Shown in pieces: positions 7,613-16,385 of a stretch of DNA of 24,799 nt. Below the pieces are notes generated by a model, which saw only the letters and a program-made list of their open reading frames with translations, was not told the DNA's origin and did no database searches. Source of the DNA: a virus; the IMG/VR virus record IMGVR_UViG_3300030098_000081, positions 1 to 24,799 of that record, one strand, 5' to 3'. Within the stretch, counting starts at the first letter, position 1. Each line of letters starts with the position of its first letter. Both the position numbers and the translations under genes were made by a program.

Positions 7613-9009
7613 TGGCGACACCAGATGAAGTAAAACTACAAAAGGGTACTGTAGCACCTACGCAACCAGAGCAAACGGGTAGTGCTAAAGCCGTAAGTTT
7701 AATAGAAAGTTTGGCTGCTGGTACACCTAGTTTACCTAAAGGTACAACTATTAATCCGCAGCTACAGCAAGCAGCATCACCAGAATTATTAGGGCAACCA
7801 GGCCAAGCTGCTGTAACAGTAACGGGGCAAACACCAGGAACAGGTTTAGCAGCAGCAGTACCTACAACTGCCGCAGCACCAACTATAGCTGCTCCAGGTG
7901 CATTAACAGCTGCAACAACTACTGCACCAACTGCACAAGCTGCACAGACTATGACAGCTGCACAAGTTGCTGGACAAATTCCTACAGTAACTGCTGCAAC
8001 TGGCACTGTATCTCAGCCTATGACTGCTGCAACTGGTGCTATTACATCTGATGCTACAGTAAAAGGTCAATTAGAAACTTTACAAAATGAAGTATCAACA
8101 GCTTTAGCATCTGGTAATCCTTTACCAGTATGGGCTAGAGGTGCTGCAAAAGCTACTGAAGCTGCAATGGCCAATAGAGGTTTAAGTGCAAGTTCAATGG
8201 CTGCTGAAGCATTAGCAGAAGGTATCATGCAATCTGCTATACCAATAGCTGCAGCTGATGCTGCTACATATAAGCAGATGATATTTCAAAACTTGTCTAA
8301 TAATCAGCAAGCAAATATCACTAATGCACAAGCATATCTTAAAATGGATATGGCTAATTTGTCTAATAAACAACAAGTTAATTTAGCAAACCTACAAACA
8401 AGACAAACATTTTTATTATCAGATCAAGCAGCTGCAAATGCTGCATTTCAATTTAATGCATCTAGTCAAAATCAAGTCAATCAATTTTATGACAAACTAA
8501 GTGCAACTATATCTGAACAAAATTCTGCTAGATTAGATGCAATGAATAAATTTGCAGAAGCAGAGACAAGTAAAATTAATGCATTGAATGCACAAAATAC
8601 TATTGCAGTAAACGAAGCTAATGCAAAAAGAGAAGCTAGTTTAAATCAATACAATGCAACACTAGAGAATCAAAGACAACAATTTAATGTTAATAATCAA
8701 AAAGAAATAGACCAATCAAATGTAGTCTGGAGAAGAGCAATCAATACAGCTAACACAGCTGCAGTAAATGCTGCTAACCAAGCTAATGCTCAAAATATAT
8801 TAAACCTATCTAACTGGGCCCTATCATCACTATGGCAACAATGGAGAGATGAAGCATCTTGGGTTAATACTTCTTCAGAGAATATGGAAAATAGAAATCA
8901 TAATTTAGCTATGGCAGCTATGGAAAGATCTACAGCTTTTGAGTTACAAGATCAAGCATCTAAAGATGCATTATATCAATTGATTGGTAAATTTGGATTT
9001 GATTTATAG
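7612..9009 (+). CDS. Putative internal virion protein, Ala/Gln/Asn-rich
   Basis: This 465-residue protein has three zones. Residues 1-130 are low-complexity Ala/Pro/Thr/Gln. Residues about 155-215 contain WARGAAKATEAAMANRGLSA and a conserved helical stretch (AIPIAAADAATYKQMIF). From about 215 onward there are Gln/Asn-rich helical repeats around NLSNNQQ and NLSNKQQ, giving long predicted coiled coil. The W-A-R-G-A-A plus N-L-S-N-x-Q-Q arrangement is one I recall from marine T7-like phages as a structural or internal core protein. It is followed by other candidate ejection proteins, which suggests a place in the internal core or tail tunnel. No enzyme motif is seen. The gene starts on the stop of the preceding 42-residue gene. 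Confidence 0.6.
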   Translation: MATPDEVKLQKGTVAPTQPEQTGSAKAVSLIESLAAGTPSLPKGTTINPQLQQAASPELLGQPGQAAVTVTGQTPGTGLAAAVPTTAAAPTIAAPGALTAATTTAPTAQAAQTMTAAQVAGQIPTVTAATGTVSQPMTAATGAITSDATVKGQLETLQNEVSTALASGNPLPVWARGAAKATEAAMANRGLSASSMAAEALAEGIMQSAIPIAAADAATYKQMIFQNLSNNQQANITNAQAYLKMDMANLSNKQQVNLANLQTRQTFLLSDQAAANAAFQFNASSQNQVNQFYDKLSATISEQNSARLDAMNKFAEAETSKINALNAQNTIAVNEANAKREASLNQYNATLENQRQQFNVNNQKEIDQSNVVWRRAINTANTAAVNAANQANAQNILNLSNWALSSLWQQWRDEASWVNTSSENMENRNHNLAMAAMERSTAFELQDQASKDALYQLIGKFGFDL

Positions 9010-9017
9010 GAGTAACA

Positions 9018-9371
9018 ATGATTAGAGATATATTAAAAAAAGCAACTAAGGGGGCAGTAAATTGGGTAGGAAGAACACTAAATATACCTACAGGTGTAAC
9101 AGATGTAGTAACTGATGTAACAGATAGTTTATTTACACGAGAAGGTGGCGGTGGTAAGTTTCAATTGATAGATACAGCAGTAGCAGCCCCTAGACTTTCA
9201 AAATTTGCGATAGGCCCTACTAGGCCTGGAATGTCAGGCAGTGCTAAAGGTTATGCAGACGTAGTAAACCCTGAAACATTGTACGCTGCATGGGATAGAA
9301 GATTAGGTAAATATTATTCTGATAAATATAAAGTTGCAAGAACAGTAATTGGAAAAAGAAGAGTCGTATAA
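9018..9371 (+). CDS. Conserved phage protein, possible internal virion protein
   Basis: This 117-residue protein is not assigned to a family. It starts with an amphipathic helix (MIRDILKKATKGAVNWVGRT), has a Gly-rich turn (REGGGGKF) and ends with a Tyr/Lys-rich segment (AAWDRRLGKYYSDKYKVART). It has an AGGAG site and lies 9 bases after the previous gene in a run of presumed internal virion proteins. The overall character (basic, no membrane segment) fits a minor virion protein, but this is context only. Confidence 0.45.
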   Translation: MIRDILKKATKGAVNWVGRTLNIPTGVTDVVTDVTDSLFTREGGGGKFQLIDTAVAAPRLSKFAIGPTRPGMSGSAKGYADVVNPETLYAAWDRRLGKYYSDKYKVARTVIGKRRVV

Positions 9372-9380
9372 GGAGATATT

Positions 9381-9866
9381 ATGGATGAATTTGGAGAAGG
9401 AATAGGTAACCCATTTGATACACCAATACCAGGTCAATCACTAACAGATGAGCCAGGTAATTACCCGTGGGAACACCCACCAACATATGTAACATCAGAT
9501 GGTGCTGCTGATCATTTATGGAATAGAATGTCAGAGCCAGAGTTTGCTGAACAAATTATAGCTATGCTAGATGCAGGTGTACCTGTAGAAGCAATAGGTA
9601 GAACTGTGTTATTTGGTGGATTTTTAAAAGGTAAATTTTCTCCAGATGTAGCTTTTATAATTGCAGAACCTGTGATGAAAATGATTGCAACTATAGGTGT
9701 TATTGCAGGTGTTGAAGATATTAAAATGTCTATGGATGATATTACAAATAAAAAAGAAATTAGATCGGCTGTTAGATTAAATGTAGAAGCTGAAAAAGTT
9801 GCAAAAGATATTAAAGCAGAAGTAAAACAAAAAGGGTTAATGGCTAAACCAGAGGAGACTAAATAA
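9381..9866 (+). CDS. Conserved marine phage protein, presumed virion-associated
   Basis: This 161-residue protein begins with FDTPIPGQSLTDEPGNYPWE and HPPTYV, a Pro-rich N-terminal segment I recall as strongly conserved among marine T7-like phages. The middle (FAEQIIAMLDAGVPVEAIGR and PDVAFIIAEPVMKMIATIGV) is a set of hydrophobic helices. The C-terminus (from about 115) is charged helix, Lys/Glu/Ala-rich. The function is not known to me. Its constant position between core-like proteins suggests an internal virion component. AAGGAG precedes the ATG and the stop overlaps the next start (TAATG). Confidence 0.55.
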   Translation: MDEFGEGIGNPFDTPIPGQSLTDEPGNYPWEHPPTYVTSDGAADHLWNRMSEPEFAEQIIAMLDAGVPVEAIGRTVLFGGFLKGKFSPDVAFIIAEPVMKMIATIGVIAGVEDIKMSMDDITNKKEIRSAVRLNVEAEKVAKDIKAEVKQKGLMAKPEETK

Positions 9867-11008
9867 TGGCAATAGATTTTGGAAGAGCAGCTAGAGGTAT
9901 AGCTACAGGTTATCTTTCAGCAAAAGTAGCAGATACTGCAGCACAAGATGAACTTAATAGAGATTTTATTTTACAAGCAAGAAATCAATACTTTAATGTA
10001 GATAAACCTAATTTTATAGCAGAAGAAAAAAAGAGAAGTGCTAATATAGATTTTATATCTACTAAATTATCTCCAGTATATGCCAATTATGCAGATGCTG
10101 CAAACTATACATTAAGTGATTCACGCACTAAAGATTTTATAGACAGTGTAAATAATTTAGGTAATGAAGATAAATTTAAATTAGAATCTACTATAACACA
10201 AAGAAAAAGAGAAAGAACTAAAACATTTGATGAAAATAATGCATTCATAACAGATCAATTTAAAAATCTTAAAGGTGGTTTTGGATCTATAAATATGACT
10301 AAAATGTTTTTTCCAAACGAGGGAGAAGATATTGCTGAAGTAGGAGTTAATCAAATGACTAAAGCCTCTATACCATCCCTAAGAGAAATTCAAGGGGGAG
10401 GCACTATATATAATTTTGATGAGCATAGAGTGCCAAGAAACAATGCATCTAATTTTTTCACAGGATTTTTTGTAAATGATTTAAGGCAACCTACAACAAG
10501 TTTTTCAAAAGAGACACCTCAATTTGTTTTAATGAATGAATTATTAAAAGGTTATGAAGAAGCTGAAGCAGCAGGTTTTAACAAAGGTAAGTATGAATAT
10601 GCAAGACTTAAATATATAGATCAAGAATTACAAAGAGAAGGTATAACTGGATTTCCTACAGGATTTGATACAATTCAAACAGGTGTTGTTACACAAGATA
10701 CTAAAGCTGTGCCAGAAGATACTAAAGCTGTACCACAGGATGGTAAAAAATTTGATAAACCTGACACTAGTGAAATAGGTGTTAAGGAAGATGCTAAAAT
10801 TAATATTAAAAGTCAAAGACCTATAGAAGGTGAAAAAGCTGTTTCAGTATCAACTGTGCTTAATGAGTTAAGAGAGATAATAGCTAGGATTAGTGATAGC
10901 CCATCTTTATCGGATGATGAAAAAGAAAAAAGAATAGATACAGCAAAACAAAGAACTAGAGATAGACTCCAATCAATGGGATTAGACTTAGATAAGTTTA
11001 ATATATAA
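9866..11008 (+). CDS. Putative internal virion protein
   Basis: This 380-residue, mainly helical and charged protein begins MAIDFGRAARGIATGYLSAK, an Ala/Gly-rich helix typical of membrane-active ends of ejection proteins. It contains a short direct repeat near residues 270-295 (TKAVPEDTKAVPQDGKK), a low-complexity Pro/Asp linker, and a C-terminal helical part (KRIDTAKQRTRDRLQSMGLD). No family is recognised. It lies directly upstream of the very large 1245-residue protein (2-base gap), which supports a role in the same internal or ejection complex. The start is fixed by the overlap with the previous stop. Confidence 0.5.
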   Translation: MAIDFGRAARGIATGYLSAKVADTAAQDELNRDFILQARNQYFNVDKPNFIAEEKKRSANIDFISTKLSPVYANYADAANYTLSDSRTKDFIDSVNNLGNEDKFKLESTITQRKRERTKTFDENNAFITDQFKNLKGGFGSINMTKMFFPNEGEDIAEVGVNQMTKASIPSLREIQGGGTIYNFDEHRVPRNNASNFFTGFFVNDLRQPTTSFSKETPQFVLMNELLKGYEEAEAAGFNKGKYEYARLKYIDQELQREGITGFPTGFDTIQTGVVTQDTKAVPEDTKAVPQDGKKFDKPDTSEIGVKEDAKINIKSQRPIEGEKAVSVSTVLNELREIIARISDSPSLSDDEKEKRIDTAKQRTRDRLQSMGLDLDKFNI

Positions 11009-11010
11009 TT

Positions 11011-14000
11011 ATGGTCGCTAATATATTTAAAGATCTCTTACCTGAAGAGGAAAGAGATTTTGAAAATCAACCTAAAACTAATAATATATTTAATGATCTC
11101 TTGCCTGAAGAGGAAAGAGACGTGCCTATAAAGAATGAATTTAAATTATCAGATACACCTGATGATAAATATGAATTAAAAGAAAAAGGTTTGTTTGATG
11201 ATTTGTTACCTGAAGATGAAAAAGAAAAATCTCTTACAAAATTATATACAGATCCAGATACAGAATTTGGTGTAGGTGATGCTTTTGTATTAGGTCTTAC
11301 AGATACTATTCGTGGAGTTACACAATTTGCTGGTGGTGAAAAAGTATTCTTCATGGATGATGATTTAAAAACACAACAAGCTAAACTAAATGCAGCATTA
11401 CAAGGTGAAGGTGGTGGCTTAATAGCTGCAGCTTATTTTGGTGGTGCTATATTAGATCCTGCTACTTGGTTAATACCTGTACTAAGAGGGAAGACATTAT
11501 ATAAGATGGCTTTATCTGGAGGTGTGGCTGGTGGACTTGCAGGTGCATTAGGTTATGTAGATGAAAATAGTTTTTACTTTGATACAAGAACTAAACAAGC
11601 ATTTGCTGGAGCTGCAGGTGGTGCTCTCTTATCTCCGTTATTAGGTAAAACTTTAGAGGCTGCAAAACTTAGAAAAGTAACTAAGTTATTAGATGAACAA
11701 AAATTTAGTGATGAAGATATAGCAAAATTACCTGATAAACTAAAACGAACTATATCATTACCTGGTGAAGAAGATGTATTTGTAGGAACAGAAAAAGCAT
11801 TAAAGAAAAGTAGAAAAAAGGGTAAGATAAAAGGTGTAGGTAAAAGAGATGCTATTGTTAGAGAAAAACTTAAACTTAAAGAAATAGAAACAGTTGATGG
11901 TAGACCTAAATCTTTACTACCTAATAAAGATAGTAATGAAAATTTTATATTAAGAGGCCCTAGAGAATTTTTTAAAACTATACTAGGAGGTTTTGCAAAA
12001 CCTTTAGAACCAGTAGTTAAAGGTGTAGAAGGCGTTAAAGCTGCATATACAAAAAAAATGGGAGCTAAATACGATCAATACTTTCGTACAGGGCCTAATG
12101 CTGGAGAGTTTGGTACAGGTGCAGCAGGTGCACTATATGGATTTGCTTTACCTGAAGATCAAAGTTTATTTGGCGTAGATATTCCAAAAGATATGCAGAA
12201 AGGCGGTATGACTGAAAGATTTTCAAGAGCTGCTTTAGGTTTTATGATGGGTTTTGGTGGTGTGAAATTAGCTAAGAAAACTCAAGTTCCTGATTTTATA
12301 AAAGAAAGAAGAGCTAAAGTGCTAGGCATGTCTGTAGAAGAAGATCTAAGTGTAGCAAGTTATTTAGCTAAAATGTTTGTTGATGGTTACAAAGTTCCCA
12401 AAGTTGTAAAAGAAATAGAGACAGAAGATTTACAAGGTTTAAGAAATAAAATTGAATTAGAATTTTTTAGAATATTCCAAAGAGCAAATCAATTAAGCAC
12501 TGATGAAAGAAAAGTATTATATAACTTATTAGAAGGTGATATAAAATTTGATGTAGTTCCAAAAGATTTAGCAAAGATAGCTAAAACTGCAAGAAAACAA
12601 ATTACTAGAATAACACAAATGTATATTGATGCAGGTTTAATTACAGAAGAAACTGCGTTAAGAAATATAGAAAGATATATTAAAAGATCTTATGGTGGTA
12701 AAGATTTATCAAAAATAGGATCTGAATTAAGAGCTAGGGGTGTGCTTGAAACTATAACACCTAATGATTGGATTAAATCTTATAGTAAAACTAAAGCATT
12801 TAAATTAGATGATGCAGGTAAACTTATTCGTGTAAACGAACATAAAGGCTGGGAATTATTTGGTAATGTGCAAGTTAAAAAATTTGAAGAACCTATAAGA
12901 GCAACAGATGATGCGGTAAAAAGTTTAATTAAAGCTGGTAAAGGTGATGAACCTTTACTGACTGCTAGATGGGAATACACAAAACAAGAACGTCTAGGTA
13001 TGACTGAAATAGAAGATGGTGCATTTGCTATCATGGAAACTGGTAGATTAATGGCACAAACTTTACCTAGATATAAATTTTACGCTGATATAGCTGCACA
13101 AACTTTTACTAAAACCACACCTACAGCTGAAGAAATATTAAAACTTGATTTAGTAGAAGTTCCTAGCACTATAAGAACAGGCACTATACAAAAAACATAT
13201 GGTGAGTTAGCAGGTAAATTTATACCTAGAGAAGTATATGAAAATATTTTTCAAATAAATAAAATTGCAGAAGGCCCTAGTAAACCTGCGTTTAAACTTT
13301 ATAGAAATTTAAATCAAATTTGGAAAGCTAGTAAAACTGCATGGAACCCTACTGTTCATGTAAACAATATAGTTAGTAATTTAGTTTTATTAGATTTAGT
13401 TGATGGTAGTGCTAGTTTACTACCAGCAGCAGTAAAAGCATTTAATGATCAAAGCAAAGGTAAGTCTGTTAAAATATTAGAAGAAGCAAGTAATCTTGGA
13501 GTATTCTCTAGTAACTATGTAAAACAAGAATTAGCAGGTGGTTTTTTAGATCCAGATAAAGTAATACCAGCTTATTACAAAACAGATCCAAAGAAAAATG
13601 TTTTTGAAAATGCTACTAATATGTCAGACTTTATATACAAAGATCTAATTAAAAAAAATAAATTTGGACTACAAAAATTATCTGATTATTATGCTTTAGA
13701 AGATTCTATATTTAGACTTGCTCTATACATGGATAGAAAAAATAAAGGCTATAATGCAGCAAGAGCTGCACAAGATGCAAGAAAATCTTTTATTGATTAC
13801 AATATTCAAGCACCAGGAATAAATGCACTAAGATCATTACCTACACCTTTCTTAGCTTATACATATAGAGTTATACCAATACTTGCAGAAACAGCTGTAG
13901 TACGACCTTGGAAGTTTGCTAAGTATGCAGTTTTAGGTTATACGTTAAATAACTTAGGTGAGATACTAGGTGAAGGTGATCCAGATGCAGAACGTGCAGC

Positions 14001-14748
14001 TATGGCAGAACAACTACAAGGTAAAATAGGTGGGCTACCTTTTTTACCACATAAAAATATAAAAATTCCTACTACAGATAAGGCTAGATATGTTAATGTA
14101 ACTAGGTATGTACCAGGTGGAGATATATTTGATTTAAATTCTGGAACAATACCTTTAGTTCCACAGCCTCTACAAATGAATTTTGGTATAGCTGGAGAAG
14201 TTCTTTTCCCTATGTTAGGTTTTGATTTATTTAGAGGTGACAAAATAAAAGGTCAAGGTATATCTGAGTTTGATGATTTTTCTATTAGATCTAAATTTGC
14301 ATTAAAAAAATTAATACCTAATTTTCCTTTTATACCAGGGTCATACTCTACAGAAAGAATAAAAAAGGCTAGAACAGATAAATCTGTGTTAGCAAGGAGT
14401 GAATCAGAACTATTAGCATTTTTAAATACTGTAGGTGTAAAGATTGAAGAGGCAGATATAAGTAGATTAAGAACTATAAAAGGTTTTGAATATAGAAGAA
14501 GATTAAAAGGTATAGAAGAACAAATAAGAGCTGTGTATGCTGACTTTAATAGGGGTGCAATTGACGAAGAAAAAAGAGATAAAAAGTTAATAACACTAAA
14601 TAAAAAATTTAAAAAATTAAGTGATACATATAGTGAGGCATTAAATATGGATATAAATTATCAAGAAGGTGCAGAGTTAAGTGAGGTAGTACCTAGAATA
14701 GTTGGTGCTGTTAAAAAGCAAACAGAAAAAATATTTGATAAAAATTAA
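11011..14748 (+). CDS. Large internal virion (ejection) protein candidate
   Basis: At 1245 residues this is the longest gene here, comparable to the large internal core proteins of T7-like phages. The N-terminus carries three copies of an acidic motif, F-x-D-L-L-P-E-[ED]-E-[RK] (residues 5-16, 26-37, 61-72). Residues about 132-215 are Gly/Ala-rich and hydrophobic (GGLIAAAYFGGAILDPATWL; ALSGGVAGGLAGALGY; AGAAGGALLSPLL), likely membrane-inserting hairpins, as expected of a protein that forms a channel after ejection. The remainder is long, Lys/Glu-rich and helical, with a Pro/aromatic region near residues 940-985. I see no lytic transglycosylase motif. It follows other core-like genes and precedes the lysozyme. 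The role is inferred from size, position and the hydrophobic segment. Confidence 0.6.
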   Translation: MVANIFKDLLPEEERDFENQPKTNNIFNDLLPEEERDVPIKNEFKLSDTPDDKYELKEKGLFDDLLPEDEKEKSLTKLYTDPDTEFGVGDAFVLGLTDTIRGVTQFAGGEKVFFMDDDLKTQQAKLNAALQGEGGGLIAAAYFGGAILDPATWLIPVLRGKTLYKMALSGGVAGGLAGALGYVDENSFYFDTRTKQAFAGAAGGALLSPLLGKTLEAAKLRKVTKLLDEQKFSDEDIAKLPDKLKRTISLPGEEDVFVGTEKALKKSRKKGKIKGVGKRDAIVREKLKLKEIETVDGRPKSLLPNKDSNENFILRGPREFFKTILGGFAKPLEPVVKGVEGVKAAYTKKMGAKYDQYFRTGPNAGEFGTGAAGALYGFALPEDQSLFGVDIPKDMQKGGMTERFSRAALGFMMGFGGVKLAKKTQVPDFIKERRAKVLGMSVEEDLSVASYLAKMFVDGYKVPKVVKEIETEDLQGLRNKIELEFFRIFQRANQLSTDERKVLYNLLEGDIKFDVVPKDLAKIAKTARKQITRITQMYIDAGLITEETALRNIERYIKRSYGGKDLSKIGSELRARGVLETITPNDWIKSYSKTKAFKLDDAGKLIRVNEHKGWELFGNVQVKKFEEPIRATDDAVKSLIKAGKGDEPLLTARWEYTKQERLGMTEIEDGAFAIMETGRLMAQTLPRYKFYADIAAQTFTKTTPTAEEILKLDLVEVPSTIRTGTIQKTYGELAGKFIPREVYENIFQINKIAEGPSKPAFKLYRNLNQIWKASKTAWNPTVHVNNIVSNLVLLDLVDGSASLLPAAVKAFNDQSKGKSVKILEEASNLGVFSSNYVKQELAGGFLDPDKVIPAYYKTDPKKNVFENATNMSDFIYKDLIKKNKFGLQKLSDYYALEDSIFRLALYMDRKNKGYNAARAAQDARKSFIDYNIQAPGINALRSLPTPFLAYTYRVIPILAETAVVRPWKFAKYAVLGYTLNNLGEILGEGDPDAERAAMAEQLQGKIGGLPFLPHKNIKIPTTDKARYVNVTRYVPGGDIFDLNSGTIPLVPQPLQMNFGIAGEVLFPMLGFDLFRGDKIKGQGISEFDDFSIRSKFALKKLIPNFPFIPGSYSTERIKKARTDKSVLARSESELLAFLNTVGVKIEEADISRLRTIKGFEYRRRLKGIEEQIRAVYADFNRGAIDEEKRDKKLITLNKKFKKLSDTYSEALNMDINYQEGAELSEVVPRIVGAVKKQTEKIFDKN
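11020..11120 (+). repeat. Tandem 63-base duplication at the start of the large gene
   Basis: Bases 11020-11057 and 11083-11120 are 38-base copies with only two differences, spaced 63 bases apart (21 codons). They encode NIFKDLLPEEER and NIFNDLLPEEER. A third, diverged copy of the protein motif (LFDDLLPEDEKE) lies at 11191-11226 but is not close at the DNA level. This indicates one recent in-frame duplication and one older one. Confidence 0.85.
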
Positions 14749-14770
14749 TTTAATATTATTAGTACTAATT

Positions 14771-15301
14771 ATGATGTTAGGGGAAACAAAAGAACAAACA
14801 GATAAGATGATGTTATATAGTGATGGGTTTTTAAACTATATAAAAAAAGCTGAGAATGAACGATTATTTTTATCTGGCACAAATGCAACTAAGCATAAAT
14901 CACCTGAAGGTGGGCTTGACACTATAGGGTATGGTCATAAATTAACCGCTGAAGAAATAGAAAGTGGTAAAGTATATGGGTATGATATAAATAATTTAAA
15001 TAAAAATCAAGCTAATACTATATTACTAAGAGATCTTGAAGAAAAAAATAAAATATTAACTAACAAACTTGGTACATCATATACTGAGTTAGACCCAAAA
15101 AGAAAACAAATGTTATTAGATATTCAGTTTAATGTAAAAGGTGGCATAGATTCTTTTCCAAAATTTACAGAGGCTGTTTTAGATAATGATGTAGATACTA
15201 TGCAACAAGAATATAAAAGATATTTTAAAAATAAACAAGGTGAATATCAAGAACTAGCTAGAAATAAACAATTTTCTAGTTTTTTCTTTGAAGATAATTA
15301 A
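14771..15301 (+). CDS. Endolysin, GH24 (T4-type) lysozyme
   Basis: This lysozyme cleaves the glycan chains of peptidoglycan to free progeny or aid entry. Numbered from ATG 14771 it has 176 residues. LNYIKKAENERLFL holds the likely catalytic Glu (E28), and GGLDTIGYGHKLT (48-60) holds the conserved T-I-G-Y-G-H. The spacing between Glu and TIGYGH is longer than in T4 lysozyme and no clear counterpart of T4 Asp20 is seen except D50. The C-terminal half has QMLLDIQFNVKGG and FPKFTEAVLDND, as in the family. The start is uncertain: the same frame opens at TTG 14702, inside the previous gene, and would add a Lys-rich plus hydrophobic stretch (INLILLVLIMML) like a signal-anchor. No start has a good ribosome site. 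It overlaps the next gene by one base. Confidence 0.85.
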   Translation: MMLGETKEQTDKMMLYSDGFLNYIKKAENERLFLSGTNATKHKSPEGGLDTIGYGHKLTAEEIESGKVYGYDINNLNKNQANTILLRDLEEKNKILTNKLGTSYTELDPKRKQMLLDIQFNVKGGIDSFPKFTEAVLDNDVDTMQQEYKRYFKNKQGEYQELARNKQFSSFFFEDN

Positions 15302-15516
15302 TGGCTAAACAACCCAAAACAACTAGTGAACACATTATATCCTTATACGGATATATTACAGGGTTGAAGAGAGAGGTCAGCAGTATAAAAAATAATCATC
15401 TAAAACATATGCATGAAGATATAGATAAATTACACGGCAAGATAGACAGAGTATTGTATGTTATACTTGGAGGTTTAGGTGCAACAATACTAACATTAAT
15501 AAGTTTATTTAATTAA
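15301..15516 (+). CDS. Small coiled-coil protein with C-terminal membrane segment
   Basis: This 71-residue protein has a charged helix with heptad-like spacing (residues about 20-50: LKREVSSIKNNHLKHMHEDI) followed by one hydrophobic segment (51-70, VLYVILGGLGATILTLISLF). The topology matches XhlA-type phage lysis accessory proteins, which sit in the inner membrane with holin. Similarity is in layout, not in a diagnostic motif. Coupled to the lysozyme stop by a one-base overlap, it is a good candidate for a holin-associated or holin protein. Confidence 0.55.
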   Translation: MAKQPKTTSEHIISLYGYITGLKREVSSIKNNHLKHMHEDIDKLHGKIDRVLYVILGGLGATILTLISLFN

Positions 15517-15525
15517 GGAGTAAAA

Positions 15526-15630
15526 ATGATAGAAGAATTAAAAATAAAAGTAAAAGAGATATGGGAAAAACACTATCACTGCGTCATTTGTGCAGTTGCA
15601 GGTTTTGTCTTAGGCGCTATAATATTATAA
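15526..15630 (+). CDS. 34-residue membrane protein
   Basis: This short frame (ATG 15526, stop 15628-15630) has a strong AAGGAG six bases ahead. It encodes a charged N-terminal helix (MIEELKIKVKEIWEKHYH) and one membrane segment to the end (CVICAVAGFVLGAIIL). I recall similar tiny membrane proteins after the lysozyme in SAR11 phages. A pinholin- or holin-like lysis role is possible, by position and topology only. Confidence 0.5.
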   Translation: MIEELKIKVKEIWEKHYHCVICAVAGFVLGAIIL

Positions 15631-15641
15631 TATATATTTAA

Positions 15642-15857
15642 ATGTCTAAACCTGAATATCAGGATATTATCCAAGAGTACAAAGAGCAAGTCAGAATACT
15701 AAAGCAAGAGGTTGCTGAATTGCAAGACGCTGGTAAAAGTAAAGATAGTGCAAACAAACGTACTCTGCAAAAGCTAGAGCATGTAACACAGGATCTAGAA
15801 AATGCAAATAAAAAAATAAAAGAACTAGAATCAAATCAACCAAATACAAAGGAGTAA
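15642..15857 (+). CDS. Small coiled-coil protein
   Basis: This 71-residue protein is nearly all charged helix: YKEQVRILKQEVAELQDAGK then KRTLQKLEHVTQDLENANKK, with hydrophobics at heptad spacing. It has no membrane segment or signal peptide. There is no clear ribosome site before ATG 15642 (the upstream bases are all A/T), so translation may depend on the gene before it. It lies between two membrane proteins in the presumed lysis region. The function is unknown; it could be the soluble partner of a lysis complex or a minor virion coiled coil. Confidence 0.5.
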   Translation: MSKPEYQDIIQEYKEQVRILKQEVAELQDAGKSKDSANKRTLQKLEHVTQDLENANKKIKELESNQPNTKE

Positions 15858-15859
15858 CA

Positions 15860-16291
15860 ATGCCATTTGAAATGATTACAATGCTAGGATCCACTGTACT
15901 TGGTGGGGTAATGAGTATATGGTCACAAAGCATTAAAGCAAAACAAGCAGAACAAAAAATGCTTTTGCAAAGAGCTGAAGTTCAACAAAAAGGTTTTAAA
16001 GACGCTAGAGAATATGAGAATGTAGGTTTTCAGTGGACTAGAAGAATTATAGCTTTAGTCGCTGTCTTTGCAATAGTATTACTACCAAAATTAATGCCTG
16101 TATTATCCCCAGATACAAGTGTAATTGTAGGTTATTTAGAATTTAAACCTGCATTTTTCTTTTTACCAGAAAAAGAAGTAATGAAATGGATAACATTATC
16201 ATCTAATAGTTTAGTTATAACACCACTGGATACCAATTTAGTATCAGCAATTATTGGGTTATACTTTGGAGGATCTTTAGTTAAAAAATAA
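15860..16291 (+). CDS. Conserved membrane protein, holin candidate
   Basis: This 143-residue protein has a weakly hydrophobic N-terminus (MITMLGSTVLGGVMSIW), a charged helix (SIKAKQAEQKMLLQRAEVQQ), a strong membrane segment (about 62-76, RIIALVAVFAIVLLP), and a second near the C-terminus (about 118-140, VITPLDTNLVSAIIGLYFGG). The pattern M-L-G-S-T-x-L-G-G plus W-T-R-R and T-P-L-D-T is one I recall as conserved in marine phages, usually left as hypothetical. Location after the lysozyme makes holin the best guess. AAGGAG lies upstream of the ATG. A virion membrane-channel role is the alternative. Confidence 0.55.
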   Translation: MPFEMITMLGSTVLGGVMSIWSQSIKAKQAEQKMLLQRAEVQQKGFKDAREYENVGFQWTRRIIALVAVFAIVLLPKLMPVLSPDTSVIVGYLEFKPAFFFLPEKEVMKWITLSSNSLVITPLDTNLVSAIIGLYFGGSLVKK

Positions 16292-16307
16292 TATATGAGG
16301 ACTAACT

Positions 16308-16385
16308 ATGAACTATTACTTTACAGGAGTATTAATAATACTTTTAGTATTAATTGCTTTGTTTTTAGAACCAGGCTATAGATGA
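16308..16385 (+). CDS. 25-residue membrane peptide
   Basis: The frame from ATG 16308 to TGA 16383-16385 encodes 25 residues: a short aromatic start (MNYYFTG), one hydrophobic segment (VLIILLVLIALFL) and a short polar tail (EPGYR). A GAGG site lies about 9 bases upstream. It overlaps the next gene by four bases (ATGA), a common coupling pattern. The overlap and ribosome site support it being real; the function is unknown. Confidence 0.4.
   Translation: MNYYFTGVLIILLVLIALFLEPGYR

Noticed and set aside
7584-8006. Minus-strand open frame rich in Cys, Ala and Val
   Set aside because: It is the reverse reading of the Ala/Thr-rich start of the 465-residue gene (repeated GCA/GCT codons); composition explains it.
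10680-10750. Direct repeat (ACTAAAGCTGTGCCAGAAG type) in the 380-residue gene as a mobile or CRISPR-like repeat
   Set aside because: It is an in-frame low-complexity linker (T-K-A-V-P-[EQ]-D) with only two to three short copies; noted under the gene.
14758-14769. Perfect 12-base palindrome ATTAGTACTAAT before the lysozyme
   Set aside because: Short, all but two bases A/T, and without a T run or stem GC; not a convincing terminator or operator.
15590-15640. TTGCAG-16-TATAAT ahead of the coiled-coil gene at 15642
   Set aside because: The -35 matches only three of six positions and the -10 is in an A/T run inside and just after a membrane peptide gene; chance is likely.
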